From: Casp-actino8 sp046091365
GTDB lineage: Bacteria > Actinomycetota > Acidimicrobiia > Acidimicrobiales > Ilumatobacteraceae
NCBI GenBank assembly: GCA_046091365.1
Contig: JBJTBM010000007.1
Coordinates: 1 to 19,338 of the forward strand
Length of the DNA stretch: 19,338 nt
Direction of reading: 5' to 3'
The translations under genes and the position numbers were made by a program. Under the pieces are notes generated by a model. It had not been told where the DNA came from, ran no database searches, and saw nothing but the letters and a program-made list of their open reading frames with translations. This document shows, piece by piece, positions 6,659-13,328 of the stretch. Position 1 is the stretch's first letter, and each line of letters begins with the position of its first letter.

Positions 6659-8074
6659 GTGACCACGGGAATCCGCTTTGATCGAAAGATGTCCGAGGCC
6701 GAGGGACTCATATGGCGTCTCGACAAGGACCCCTACCTGTCGTCGACGTTCGCAAACCTGTCGGTCCTCGACCGCGCGCCGGACTTCGATCGTCTACGTC
6801 GACGCATGGATCGGGCGTCGATCGCCATCCCGCGCCTGCGCCAACGGGTTCAGTCCGCACCGGCGAACCTGACACCACCGCTGTGGGTGGACGATCCCGA
6901 CTTCGACATCGACTACCACGTGCGAAGAATCGCACTTCCGGCGCCGGGCTCGATGCGCCAGATGCTCGACCTCGCGACCCTGATCACGAACGACCCCTTC
7001 GACCGCACCCGACCTTTGTGGCAGTTCGTCGTCATCGAAGGTCTCGAAGGCGGCCGCGCGGTGCTGGTCGAGAAACTGCACCACTCGATCGCCGACGGCG
7101 AGGGCAGTGTGCAGTTGTCGTTGCAATTCTTCGACTTCGAGCGCGACGCCCCCGAACCGGCCCCGTTGCGGTGGGAGCCGGAATCCGACACCAGTTCGAT
7201 GGTCAACCTCGACGTGTGGCGCGAGATGCTCGCCGGGCCACTGAAGTTGCCCTTGGCTCTCGTTAAGCAGGTGCGCGATCTCATCGCCGACCCCGGTCAG
7301 ATCCCGGCGAACGGCTCGGCCACGATCGATTCGTTGCGCGGTGTCGTCGGTCAACTCACCGACGTCGAACCGGCACGATCGCCACTGTGGACCACCCGTT
7401 CATTGCGGCGACACTCCGAGGTGTTGCGCGCCCCGTTCGCGGCCACCCGTGATGCCGCCCGGGAACTGGGCGGCACATTGAACACCGCACTCCTGTGTGC
7501 CGCCGCCGATGCCGCGGGTCGCCACCACCGCGCTCTGGGCATTCCGGTCGAACATTTGCGCGCGTCGATGGCCATCAGCACGCGCAAGCTCGACGGCGAG
7601 GCTCCCAATGCGTTCTCCCTCGCACGCATGCTGGTGCCCACGGGCGACATGGCGGTTCGCGAACGCTTCGCCGCCGTGCACGAGGCCACGGTCGCCGCCG
7701 CTGACGGGTCGGCCGGTTCCCTGGTCGGCACCGCTGCCTCGCTGGCCACCTCGTTGCCGACCGGCCTCATCACCCGCGTCGCCCGCCTGCAGTCGCAGAC
7801 CATCGACTTCGCGACGTCGAACGTGAAGGGAACCCCGATCCCGGTCTACGTCGCCGGCTCGGAGATCGTGGCCAACTACCCGCTCGGGCCACTCGGCGGG
7901 GTGGCGTTCAACCTCACCTTGTTGTCCCACGTGGGCAGCCTCGACATGGGTCTCAACGTCGATGCGGGAGCCGTGAGCGATCCGGAATTGTTGCGCGATT
8001 CGCTGCAGGGAGCCTTCGCCGACCTGGTGGCCGCGGTGCGGCCCAAGAAGAAGCGGACGCCGCGACCGAAGTGA
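6659..8074 (+). CDS. Wax ester synthase / diacylglycerol acyltransferase (WS/DGAT)
   Basis: A 471-residue protein of the bacterial WS/DGAT family, the usual size. It carries the active-site motif HHSIADG (HHXXXDG, H141/H142, D146, G147), RPLWQFVVIEGL (the PLW motif) just before it, and NVKGTPIPVYVAG in the C-terminal half. The family transfers acyl groups from acyl-CoA to fatty alcohols or diacylglycerol, forming wax esters or triacylglycerol for storage at the membrane and lipid bodies. The beginning FDRKMSEAEGLIWRLDKDPY is typical of one actinobacterial subfamily that has some residues before the Met, which with the -10 box favours GTG 6659; the ATG at 6689 would shorten the protein by 10 residues. 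The C-terminus is strongly basic (PKKKRTPRPK). The stop codon directly abuts the stop of the convergent small gene. Confidence 0.9.
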   Translation: MTTGIRFDRKMSEAEGLIWRLDKDPYLSSTFANLSVLDRAPDFDRLRRRMDRASIAIPRLRQRVQSAPANLTPPLWVDDPDFDIDYHVRRIALPAPGSMRQMLDLATLITNDPFDRTRPLWQFVVIEGLEGGRAVLVEKLHHSIADGEGSVQLSLQFFDFERDAPEPAPLRWEPESDTSSMVNLDVWREMLAGPLKLPLALVKQVRDLIADPGQIPANGSATIDSLRGVVGQLTDVEPARSPLWTTRSLRRHSEVLRAPFAATRDAARELGGTLNTALLCAAADAAGRHHRALGIPVEHLRASMAISTRKLDGEAPNAFSLARMLVPTGDMAVRERFAAVHEATVAAADGSAGSLVGTAASLATSLPTGLITRVARLQSQTIDFATSNVKGTPIPVYVAGSEIVANYPLGPLGGVAFNLTLLSHVGSLDMGLNVDAGAVSDPELLRDSLQGAFADLVAAVRPKKKRTPRPK

Positions 8075-8287
8075 TCAGCCGCGAACCGCGGAGGTCAACA
8101 GGTTGCGCACGTCGAGCAACAGGTCGCTGACCTCACCGGCCGACACCAACTCGCGCCGAACCATCTGGGCCAACGCGCCGTCGATGGCCGCCAGCGCCTG
8201 GTCGATGACTTCAGACGACACCACCCGGATGTCGTTGATGTCGAGTTCGGTGATCTCCTCGGCTACCTGAGATGTCATCGATGTCAT
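8075..8287 (-). CDS. Small hypothetical protein, 70 residues
   Basis: I do not recognise this protein. It begins MTSMTSQVAEEITELDINDI, is predicted to be mostly alpha-helical, carries no transmembrane segment or cysteine, and has an acidic N-terminal half. A Shine-Dalgarno AGGAG lies 7 bases before the ATG at 8287, and the codons end mostly in G or C as in neighbouring genes, so it is probably real. A second ATG nine bases downstream (8278) is too far from the Shine-Dalgarno. The gene is convergent with the WS/DGAT, the stops being adjacent (TGATCA), and divergent from the SDR at 8468. The helical form could suggest a subunit or regulatory partner, but there is no direct evidence. Confidence 0.65.
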   Translation of the reverse strand: MTSMTSQVAEEITELDINDIRVVSSEVIDQALAAIDGALAQMVRRELVSAGEVSDLLLDVRNLLTSAVRG

Positions 8288-8337
8288 CGGGTTCTCCTGT
8301 CGATCACCGTGCGCCGGTGACCCGACGTCGGTTGCTG

Positions 8338-8365
8338 TCCGTGAAGGTGACTCCGTGAAGGTAAC
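8338..8365. repeat. Two tandem 14-bp repeats in a divergent control region
   Basis: Copies tccgtgaaggtgac (8338-8351) and tccgtgaaggtaac (8352-8365) differ at one base. They lie between the small gene at 8287 (-) and the SDR at 8468 (+). Direct repeats with a period near 1.4 helical turns could be activator sites, or simple duplication. Confidence 0.7.
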
Positions 8366-8388
8366 TCACGCACGTTCCCCTGACGCGG

Positions 8389-8406
8389 ATCGTACACCTG
8401 AGGTGT
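8389..8406 (-). promoter_or_regulatory. Palindrome ACACCTGAGGTGT next to a -10 box
   Basis: The 13-base sequence at 8394-8406 is a palindrome with 6-base arms around a central G. On the minus strand it runs directly into TACGAT (8394-8389), a TANNNT -10 candidate for the small gene. This layout suits a repressor operator. The intergenic stretch 8288-8467 holds no other gene that I can support. Confidence 0.4.
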
Positions 8407-8455
8407 CGGACACACCGGGCATACCCGTACATCGTTTCGAACGATGCCCAGCACC

Positions 8456-8461
8456 TACGAT
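8456..8461 (+). promoter_or_regulatory. -10 box TACGAT for the SDR at 8468
   Basis: TACGAT fits TANNNT and is followed by the 6 bases ccgacc and the ATG at 8468, predicting a leaderless transcript. It lies inside the eight-codon extension that would follow from an upstream ATG at 8444, which argues against that start. Confidence 0.55.
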
Positions 8462-8467
8462 CCGACC

Positions 8468-9292
8468 ATGGATCTGAACGGGGCAGGAACGGTCGTCACC
8501 GGGGCATCGGGCGGCATCGGAGACGCCTTGGTGCGTCGGTTCCACGCGCTTGGAGCGCGGGTGGTCGCCAGCGACGTGCAACCCGCGGGCATCGCGGCTC
8601 TGGCCGCCGAACTGAACGCCGTTCGCCCGCGCTCGGTGTCGGCGATCACCGCCGACGTCTCGACCGAGGAAGGCAACCGGGAACTCGTGACCGCGGCCCG
8701 CGCGTTCCTCCAGCAGGATGATGGCGACGGCATCGACCTCTTCTTCGCCAACGCCGGGGTCGGTGGCGGCACCTTTCTCGAGAACACGAGCGAGGATCAA
8801 TGGAACCTGGCGTTCGCGGTCAACGTGCACGCGCACCGTTGGGCGATGAAGTACCTCATCGGCGACTGGCTCGCGCGCGGTGGTGGCTACTTCTGCTCCA
8901 CCGCGTCGGCCGCCGGTCTGTTGAGCCAGATCGGATCGGGTCCGTACTCGGTCACCAAACACGCCGCGGTGTCCTTCGCCGAGTGGGTGTCGATCACCTA
9001 CGGCGACCGCGGGGTCAAGGTGAGTTGTCTGTGCCCTCAGGGCGTGAACACCAACATGTTGCGCCAGAGCGACGAGGGATTCGGGAACGCCACCAACGTC
9101 GTCCGTGCGGCCGGGGTGGTACTCGAACCTTCCCGGGTGGCCGAGGTTGTGAGCGACGCCATCGCCGCCGAACGCTTCCTGATCCTCCCCCACCCCGAGG
9201 TCGCCGATTACGAGCAGCGCAAGGCGGCCGATCGAGATCGCTGGCTCGGCGGTATGCGCAAACTGCAGGCCCGGGTTCTCGGAAACGGCTGA
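8468..9292 (+). CDS. Short-chain dehydrogenase/reductase
   Basis: A 274-residue classical SDR with TGASGGIG (residues 11-18), ANAG (94-97), catalytic S147, Y160 and K164 (YSVTK), and a PQGVNTNM segment after the core. It binds NAD(P) and oxidises or reduces an alcohol/carbonyl pair; the substrate is unknown. D36 at the end of the second beta strand (VVASD) suggests NAD(H) preference. Two starts are possible: ATG 8444 would add MPSTYDPT; I prefer ATG 8468 because MDLNGAGTVVTGAS is a typical SDR beginning and a -10 box lies 6 bases upstream. The C-terminal 30 residues are charged. It is followed after two bases by the 94-residue Tudor-like gene, implying coupled translation. Confidence 0.88.
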   Translation: MDLNGAGTVVTGASGGIGDALVRRFHALGARVVASDVQPAGIAALAAELNAVRPRSVSAITADVSTEEGNRELVTAARAFLQQDDGDGIDLFFANAGVGGGTFLENTSEDQWNLAFAVNVHAHRWAMKYLIGDWLARGGGYFCSTASAAGLLSQIGSGPYSVTKHAAVSFAEWVSITYGDRGVKVSCLCPQGVNTNMLRQSDEGFGNATNVVRAAGVVLEPSRVAEVVSDAIAAERFLILPHPEVADYEQRKAADRDRWLGGMRKLQARVLGNG

Positions 9293-9294
9293 AC

Positions 9295-9579
9295 GTGCCG
9301 CCCAAGTCGACCAACGAGCAGGCCGAAGTGCTCCGACACCTCGGTCTGGTGGCCGGCGAGGAGGTTCGCTTCCGACGGGCCGACCGCGGCCGGTGGCAGT
9401 CCGGTCGAATCTCGTGCGTCGAGCGTGACGGCAGCATCACGGTTCACGACTCGCACGGTGCGGCACGCTCGTTGCGGCCCGAGAAGCTCGAGGTGAAGCG
9501 ACCAGGGAAGCGACGCAAGCTCGTCTGGACTCCGGTGAGCGACGTGGCGGTGACCTGGGAGCAACTCACTCTCTTCTGA
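9295..9579 (+). CDS. Small Tudor/SH3-like protein with C-terminal QLTLF
   Basis: A 94-residue basic protein starting at GTG 9295, two bases after the SDR stop. I do not recognise a named family. After an N-terminal helix (STNEQAEVLRHLGL) it has a run that reads as a small beta barrel: EEVRFRR, GRWQSGRISCVERDGSITV, AARSLRPEKLEV. That pattern resembles Tudor/SH3-like modules such as the one at the C-terminus of UvrD/PcrA helicases. It ends WEQLTLF, which fits the bacterial sliding-clamp-binding consensus QLxLF. Together these suggest a DNA-associated accessory protein, but this is inference. Codon use matches neighbours, so it is very probably a real gene. The link to the SDR may be only transcriptional. 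Confidence 0.75.
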   Translation: MPPKSTNEQAEVLRHLGLVAGEEVRFRRADRGRWQSGRISCVERDGSITVHDSHGAARSLRPEKLEVKRPGKRRKLVWTPVSDVAVTWEQLTLF

Positions 9580-9584
9580 GCGAC

Positions 9585-9590
9585 TACCCT
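9585..9590 (+). promoter_or_regulatory. -10 box TACCCT for the DUF7064-like gene
   Basis: TACCCT fits TANNNT and is followed by the 6 bases cgcccc and the ATG at 9597. It lies in the 17-base gap after the Tudor-like gene, so the DUF7064-like gene probably has its own leaderless transcript although it follows closely. Confidence 0.5.
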
Positions 9591-9596
9591 CGCCCC

Positions 9597-10622
9597 ATGG
9601 GCGTACGACTGGATCCTGAAGACGAATACATGCACGAGCTCGGCCCCGAGTCGAACTTCAACGAGAGCATGTACATCAACTGCTTCGACCCCCGGAACAA
9701 GGTCGGCGGATGGTTCCGCATGGGTAACCGGGCGAACGAGGGGTACGCCGAGATGACCGTGTGCATCTACTTGCCCGACGGCTCGGTGGCGTTCATGTTC
9801 AAGCGTCCGAACATCGACAACAACGACCGACTCGACGCCGGCGGACTCACGTGGACCATGGTGAAGCCATTCGAGGAGTTGCGCATCGACTTCACCGGAA
9901 AGGTCGTGGTGTTGGCGGAGCCCACGCAGATGGTCGACCCCAAGACCGCGTTCAAGAACAACCCCTACGCCGAGTGCGAGGCCCACATCACCTTCACCGG
10001 TCAGGGTCGTGCGAGCATGTTCGGTGGCGAGCCCGACACCCCACACGAGACTCCGGGAGAGGAGTTCGCCAAGGGGCACTACGAACAGTTGGTCGCGGCC
10101 CACGGGAGCATCAGGGTGGGCGATCGCGAATGGGAGATCTCCGGTTTCGGTCTACGCGACCACTCCTGGGGCCCCCGCTATTGGCAGGCGCCGTGGTACT
10201 ACCGCTGGCTCACGGCCAACTTCGACCAGAACCTCGGTTTCATGCTCTCCCGCGTCGCCAAGAAGAACGGACCCGGCACGCGAGGGGGCTTCGTGTGGGA
10301 GAACGGGACCATGCACCTCTGCGATCATGCCGAGATCACCACGGTCTTCGAGGGTGACGACAACTATCACGACAAGATCGAAGCGGTGTTGCGCAGCAGT
10401 CGTAGCGACCGCGAGTGGCGGTTCTCCGGCGACGTGATGAGCCTGATCCCACTCCGCAATCGGCGGCAGGCGCCCGACGGCGAATGGCTCACGACGCGCA
10501 TCAGCGAGGGGATGACCCGCTGGGAGATGACGTCGGCCGAGCACGCCGGCAAGGTCGGTTACGGACTCTCGGAGTACCTCGACCAGATCATCGACGGTGC
10601 TCCGGTCGGCATCGACGAGTGA
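9597..10622 (+). CDS. DUF7064/AttH-like lipocalin-type protein
   Basis: A 341-residue cytosolic protein with no signal peptide or membrane segment. The N-terminal part has FNESMYINCFDPRNKVGGWF, then GNRANEGYAEMTVCIYLPDG and FMFKRP; the second half has FGLRDHSWGPRYW and ends GYGLSEYLDQI. These blocks match, from memory, the DUF7064/7065 proteins of actinobacteria, distantly related to AttH and CrtC-like lipocalin-fold proteins. Some CrtC-like proteins hydrate isoprenoids, but the function here is not established. The RDHSWGPR block is the most conserved-looking piece and a candidate active or ligand site. Its stop abuts that of the convergent mutase gene (TGATCA). Neighbouring SDR and lipid genes make a lipid or isoprenoid substrate plausible. 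Confidence 0.75.
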   Translation: MGVRLDPEDEYMHELGPESNFNESMYINCFDPRNKVGGWFRMGNRANEGYAEMTVCIYLPDGSVAFMFKRPNIDNNDRLDAGGLTWTMVKPFEELRIDFTGKVVVLAEPTQMVDPKTAFKNNPYAECEAHITFTGQGRASMFGGEPDTPHETPGEEFAKGHYEQLVAAHGSIRVGDREWEISGFGLRDHSWGPRYWQAPWYYRWLTANFDQNLGFMLSRVAKKNGPGTRGGFVWENGTMHLCDHAEITTVFEGDDNYHDKIEAVLRSSRSDREWRFSGDVMSLIPLRNRRQAPDGEWLTTRISEGMTRWEMTSAEHAGKVGYGLSEYLDQIIDGAPVGIDE

Positions 10623-12245
10623 TCAGCGTCCGCGCGTCGTGTCGATCAGGGCCACGAGCGCGTCGAGCAAGCCGTCGAGCATTCCCACCGGGGCGTCGAC
10701 GGCTTCGCCATAGATCTTGACCTTGGGTTCGGTGCCGCTCGGACGCACCTGAAGTCGCACACCTCGTCCGCCCTCCTCGTCGAGCCAGAGTCGCAACAGG
10801 TTGGCCTCGGTGAACTCGCGCACCGCCACCACCGGGCGCCCCCCGATCGTGGTCGGCGGGTCGGCCGTCATCGAGCGCACGAGAGCGGCCCCCACGGACG
10901 GTTCCATGTGGATGCTGCGCTCGGCCGTCAGGTGGCGTCCGAATCGCTCGGCGATGGCATCCAGTCGACCGAGGATGGTCGTGCCCTCGGCGACGACAGT
11001 CGCCGCGAGTTCGGCCATCACGACCGCGGCCGAAACACCGTCCTTGTCGAGCGGCCGGTCCGCCACCAGGTAGCCGAGAGCCTGCTCGTAGGCGAACACC
11101 AGTCGCCGATCCTCCGCGTCGAGCGCCGCCCGGGCGATCCACTTGAAGCCGGTGAATGTCTCGCGACACTCCACACCGTGGGCCGCGGCCATGTCGGCGA
11201 GCAACGACGACGACACCACGGTCGTCACCACCAACCGGTCGTGCCCGCTGGTGTGTCGCAAGATGTGGTCGGCGAGCAACCATCCAATCTCGTCGCCGCG
11301 CAGCAACCGGAAGCCGTCACCGGTTCGCACGGCCACACCGAGGCGATCAGCGTCGGGGTCGTTGGCGATCACGACGTCGAGCCCCTCCCGCACACCGAGG
11401 GCGATCACCATGTCCATGGCGCCGGGTTCCTCGGGATTCGGGAAAGCCACGGTCGGGAAAGTGGCATCGGGCGATTGCTGGGCCTCGACCACCACCGGGG
11501 CGGGCAGGCCGCAACGCGCGAAGGCCCGCGCCACCACCGCTCCCCCGACCCCGTGCATCGCGGTGTACCCGACGCGCACCCCGGTCACATCGGGGCGTCT
11601 CCTTACCGCCGGCAACCACTCGAGGTAGGCCGCGGTCGGTTCGTCGCTGAGCCGTTCGATGAGGGGATGATCCGGCTCGGCGACATCGATCGTCGTCGCG
11701 TCGAGTGCGTCGATCCGCCCGGCGATCTCGACATCGTGGGGCGGGACGATCTGTGCTCCGTCGCCGAGGTACACCTTGTACCCGTTGTCGTCGCGCGGGT
11801 TGTGACTCGCGGTGACCATCACTCCGGCGGCGACCCCGAGTCGCGCCACGTTGTAGGCGAGCACGGGAGTGGGAGTGGTTCCCTCGATGAGGGTCGCGCG
11901 CATTCCCCGGGCCACGGCCACGCGCGCCGTGTCGAGCGCGAAATCGGCGCTCTTGCGGCGCGCATCGCAGGCGATCAACAACCCGCGCCCAGCCGCATCG
12001 GGCCGCGAGGCGAGGAGATGGTCGACCAAGCCGGCCGCCGCTCGACGCACGACGAGCCGGTTCATGCGGGACGGTCCGGCACCGATGGCGGCACGCAGGC
12101 CGGCCGTGCCGAACGACAGTCCGTTCGCGAATCGCTCATCGAGGATCCCGGGATCCCCCCTCAGCAATTCGATCAACTCGGCGCGCACGTCGTCGTCGGG
12201 TTCGGCGGCGAGCCACCGTTCGGCCGTGACTCGTCGTTCCGACAT
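10623..12245 (-). CDS. Phosphosugar mutase, PGM2/PmmB type (probable phosphopentomutase)
   Basis: A 540-residue alpha-D-phosphohexomutase superfamily enzyme. It has FGTAGLRA (46-52), the phosphoserine loop TASHNP (145-150, S147), the metal loop DPDADR (296-301), TGFKWI (365-370), AYEQALGY followed by LDKDGVSAAVV (about 385-409), and the phosphate-binding RPSGTEPKVKIY near the C-terminus. TGFKW, the EALGY variant of the sugar-binding loop and KDGVSAA are hallmarks of the PGM2/PmmB branch, which includes phosphopentomutases, rather than of AlgC or GlmM. It starts 6 bases after the stop of the adenosine-kinase-like gene, so the two form an operon. Converting ribose-1-phosphate to ribose-5-phosphate would fit that partner; glucose or mannose phosphate remain alternatives. 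Confidence 0.88.
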   Translation of the reverse strand: MSERRVTAERWLAAEPDDDVRAELIELLRGDPGILDERFANGLSFGTAGLRAAIGAGPSRMNRLVVRRAAAGLVDHLLASRPDAAGRGLLIACDARRKSADFALDTARVAVARGMRATLIEGTTPTPVLAYNVARLGVAAGVMVTASHNPRDDNGYKVYLGDGAQIVPPHDVEIAGRIDALDATTIDVAEPDHPLIERLSDEPTAAYLEWLPAVRRRPDVTGVRVGYTAMHGVGGAVVARAFARCGLPAPVVVEAQQSPDATFPTVAFPNPEEPGAMDMVIALGVREGLDVVIANDPDADRLGVAVRTGDGFRLLRGDEIGWLLADHILRHTSGHDRLVVTTVVSSSLLADMAAAHGVECRETFTGFKWIARAALDAEDRRLVFAYEQALGYLVADRPLDKDGVSAAVVMAELAATVVAEGTTILGRLDAIAERFGRHLTAERSIHMEPSVGAALVRSMTADPPTTIGGRPVVAVREFTEANLLRLWLDEEGGRGVRLQVRPSGTEPKVKIYGEAVDAPVGMLDGLLDALVALIDTTRGR

Positions 12246-12251
12246 GTCGCC

Positions 12252-13244
12252 TCAGAACACCGGCATGAGGGTACGCAACTCGACCAAGGGACGCGGGCCC
12301 ATGTGCGAGATCACCTCTCCGGCGGCGACCGAACCGAGCCACCCACTCTGGCGGAGGGTGTAGCCGTTGGTGTACCCGAACAAGAATCCGGCCGCGTACA
12401 GGTCACCCGCCCCCGTGGTGTCGATGACCTGCTTCACGTCCTCGGCCTCGACGTGGAGCACTTCCTCGCGAGTCACGATCGAGGTGCCCCGAGGACCGCG
12501 GGTGATCACGGCGAGCGAACTGTCGCGGCGCACGGCCGACACCGCGTCGTCGAACGAGTCCAGTTGGTACAACGAACAGAGTTCGGCCTCGTTGCCGAAA
12601 AGAATGTCGACCTCGTCGGCGACGAGGTCGCGAAAGTCGTCGCGGTGTCGCTCGACGCAGAAACTGTCGGAGAGGCTGAGCGACACCTCGCGACCGGCGG
12701 CGTGCGCGACTCGAGCCGCGTACCGGAACGCTTCCTTGGCGTCCTCGCGGTCGAAGAGGTACCCCTCCATGTACAGCACCTTGCCGTCGGCCACGGTGCG
12801 CTCGTCGACGTCGTGTCGGTCGAGGTAGCTCGACACTCCGAGGTACGTGTTCATCGTGCGTTGGGCGTCGGCCGTGACGACGATGATGCATCGTCCGGTG
12901 GGGATCGCGTCGATGTGCGCACCCGGACTGAAGTGCACCCCGACGGCGTGGAGATCGTGTCCGAACACCTGGCCGAGATCGTCGTTGCTCACCTTGCCGA
13001 TGTAGGCGGCCTTTCCCCCGAAACTCGCCACCCCGCAAACGGTGTTGGCGGCCGAACCGCCACTCATCTCGATCGCCGAGCCGAGTGCCTTGTAGAGGTG
13101 CAACGCACGGTCGGTGTCGATGAGTGTCATCGATCCCTTCACCAACGACTCGCGGGCGATGAATTCGTCGGTCGCGTTGGCGATCACGTCGACGAGGGCG
13201 TTGCCGATGCCGACGACGTCGTAGCGAGCGGGAGCGACGGGCAC
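12252..13244 (-). CDS. PfkB-family kinase, adenosine-kinase-like
   Basis: A 330-residue PfkB/ribokinase-family kinase. The N-terminal YDVVGIGNALVDVIA, the GGSAANT substrate-side motif (62-68), the middle LYMEGYLF (157-164), and DTTGAGDLYAAGF with the catalytic base D281 in GAGD are typical of the adenosine kinase clade. It should phosphorylate a nucleoside or sugar with ATP in the cytosol; adenosine is the best guess, though this clade also contains sugar kinases. The frame is open to 13322, but the extra 26 residues are low-complexity and Arg-rich and unlike the family. GTG 13244 lies 8 bases after TAGCGT and gives the usual protein start. First gene of an operon with the mutase, and divergent from the aminopeptidase. 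Confidence 0.85.
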   Translation of the reverse strand: MPVAPARYDVVGIGNALVDVIANATDEFIARESLVKGSMTLIDTDRALHLYKALGSAIEMSGGSAANTVCGVASFGGKAAYIGKVSNDDLGQVFGHDLHAVGVHFSPGAHIDAIPTGRCIIVVTADAQRTMNTYLGVSSYLDRHDVDERTVADGKVLYMEGYLFDREDAKEAFRYAARVAHAAGREVSLSLSDSFCVERHRDDFRDLVADEVDILFGNEAELCSLYQLDSFDDAVSAVRRDSSLAVITRGPRGTSIVTREEVLHVEAEDVKQVIDTTGAGDLYAAGFLFGYTNGYTLRQSGWLGSVAAGEVISHMGPRPLVELRTLMPVF

Positions 13245-13252
13245 GTCGGGAC

Positions 13253-13258
13253 ACGCTA
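13253..13258 (-). promoter_or_regulatory. Candidate -10 box TAGCGT for the kinase/mutase operon
   Basis: On the minus strand TAGCGT fits TANNNT and lies 8 bases before GTG 13244. The spacing is one or two bases longer than at the other leaderless starts in this window, so the call is weaker. Confidence 0.4.
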
Positions 13259-13316
13259 GTTCGCGCGTCGACCCGCCCGACGACTTCGACAGGGAGCGAC
13301 CTCGACGGACACGAAC

Positions 13317-13322
13317 TACCAT
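13317..13322 (+). promoter_or_regulatory. -10 box TACCAT for the aminopeptidase
   Basis: TACCAT fits TANNNT and is followed by 6 bases (gaaaac) and the GTG at 13329. The hexamer is identical to that of the acyl-CoA synthetase promoter at 213, with the same spacing. Confidence 0.6.
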
Positions 13323-13328
13323 GAAAAC

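Noticed and set aside
8366..9193. A 275-codon minus-strand frame opposite the second SDR
   Set aside because: The plus strand encodes an SDR with all catalytic residues; the minus product shows no motif and covers the control region.
10908..13259. A 783-codon open frame on the plus strand opposite the kinase and mutase genes
   Set aside because: It is antisense to two genes with complete catalytic motifs, is rich in Asp, Gly, His, Arg and Val without any recognisable domain, and spans the boundary between the two genes; this is the usual shadow of high-GC codon use.
13245..13322. 26-residue N-terminal extension of the PfkB kinase
   Set aside because: It is Arg/Ser-rich and unlike the family, would overlap the aminopeptidase -10, and GTG 13244 gives the standard kinase beginning.
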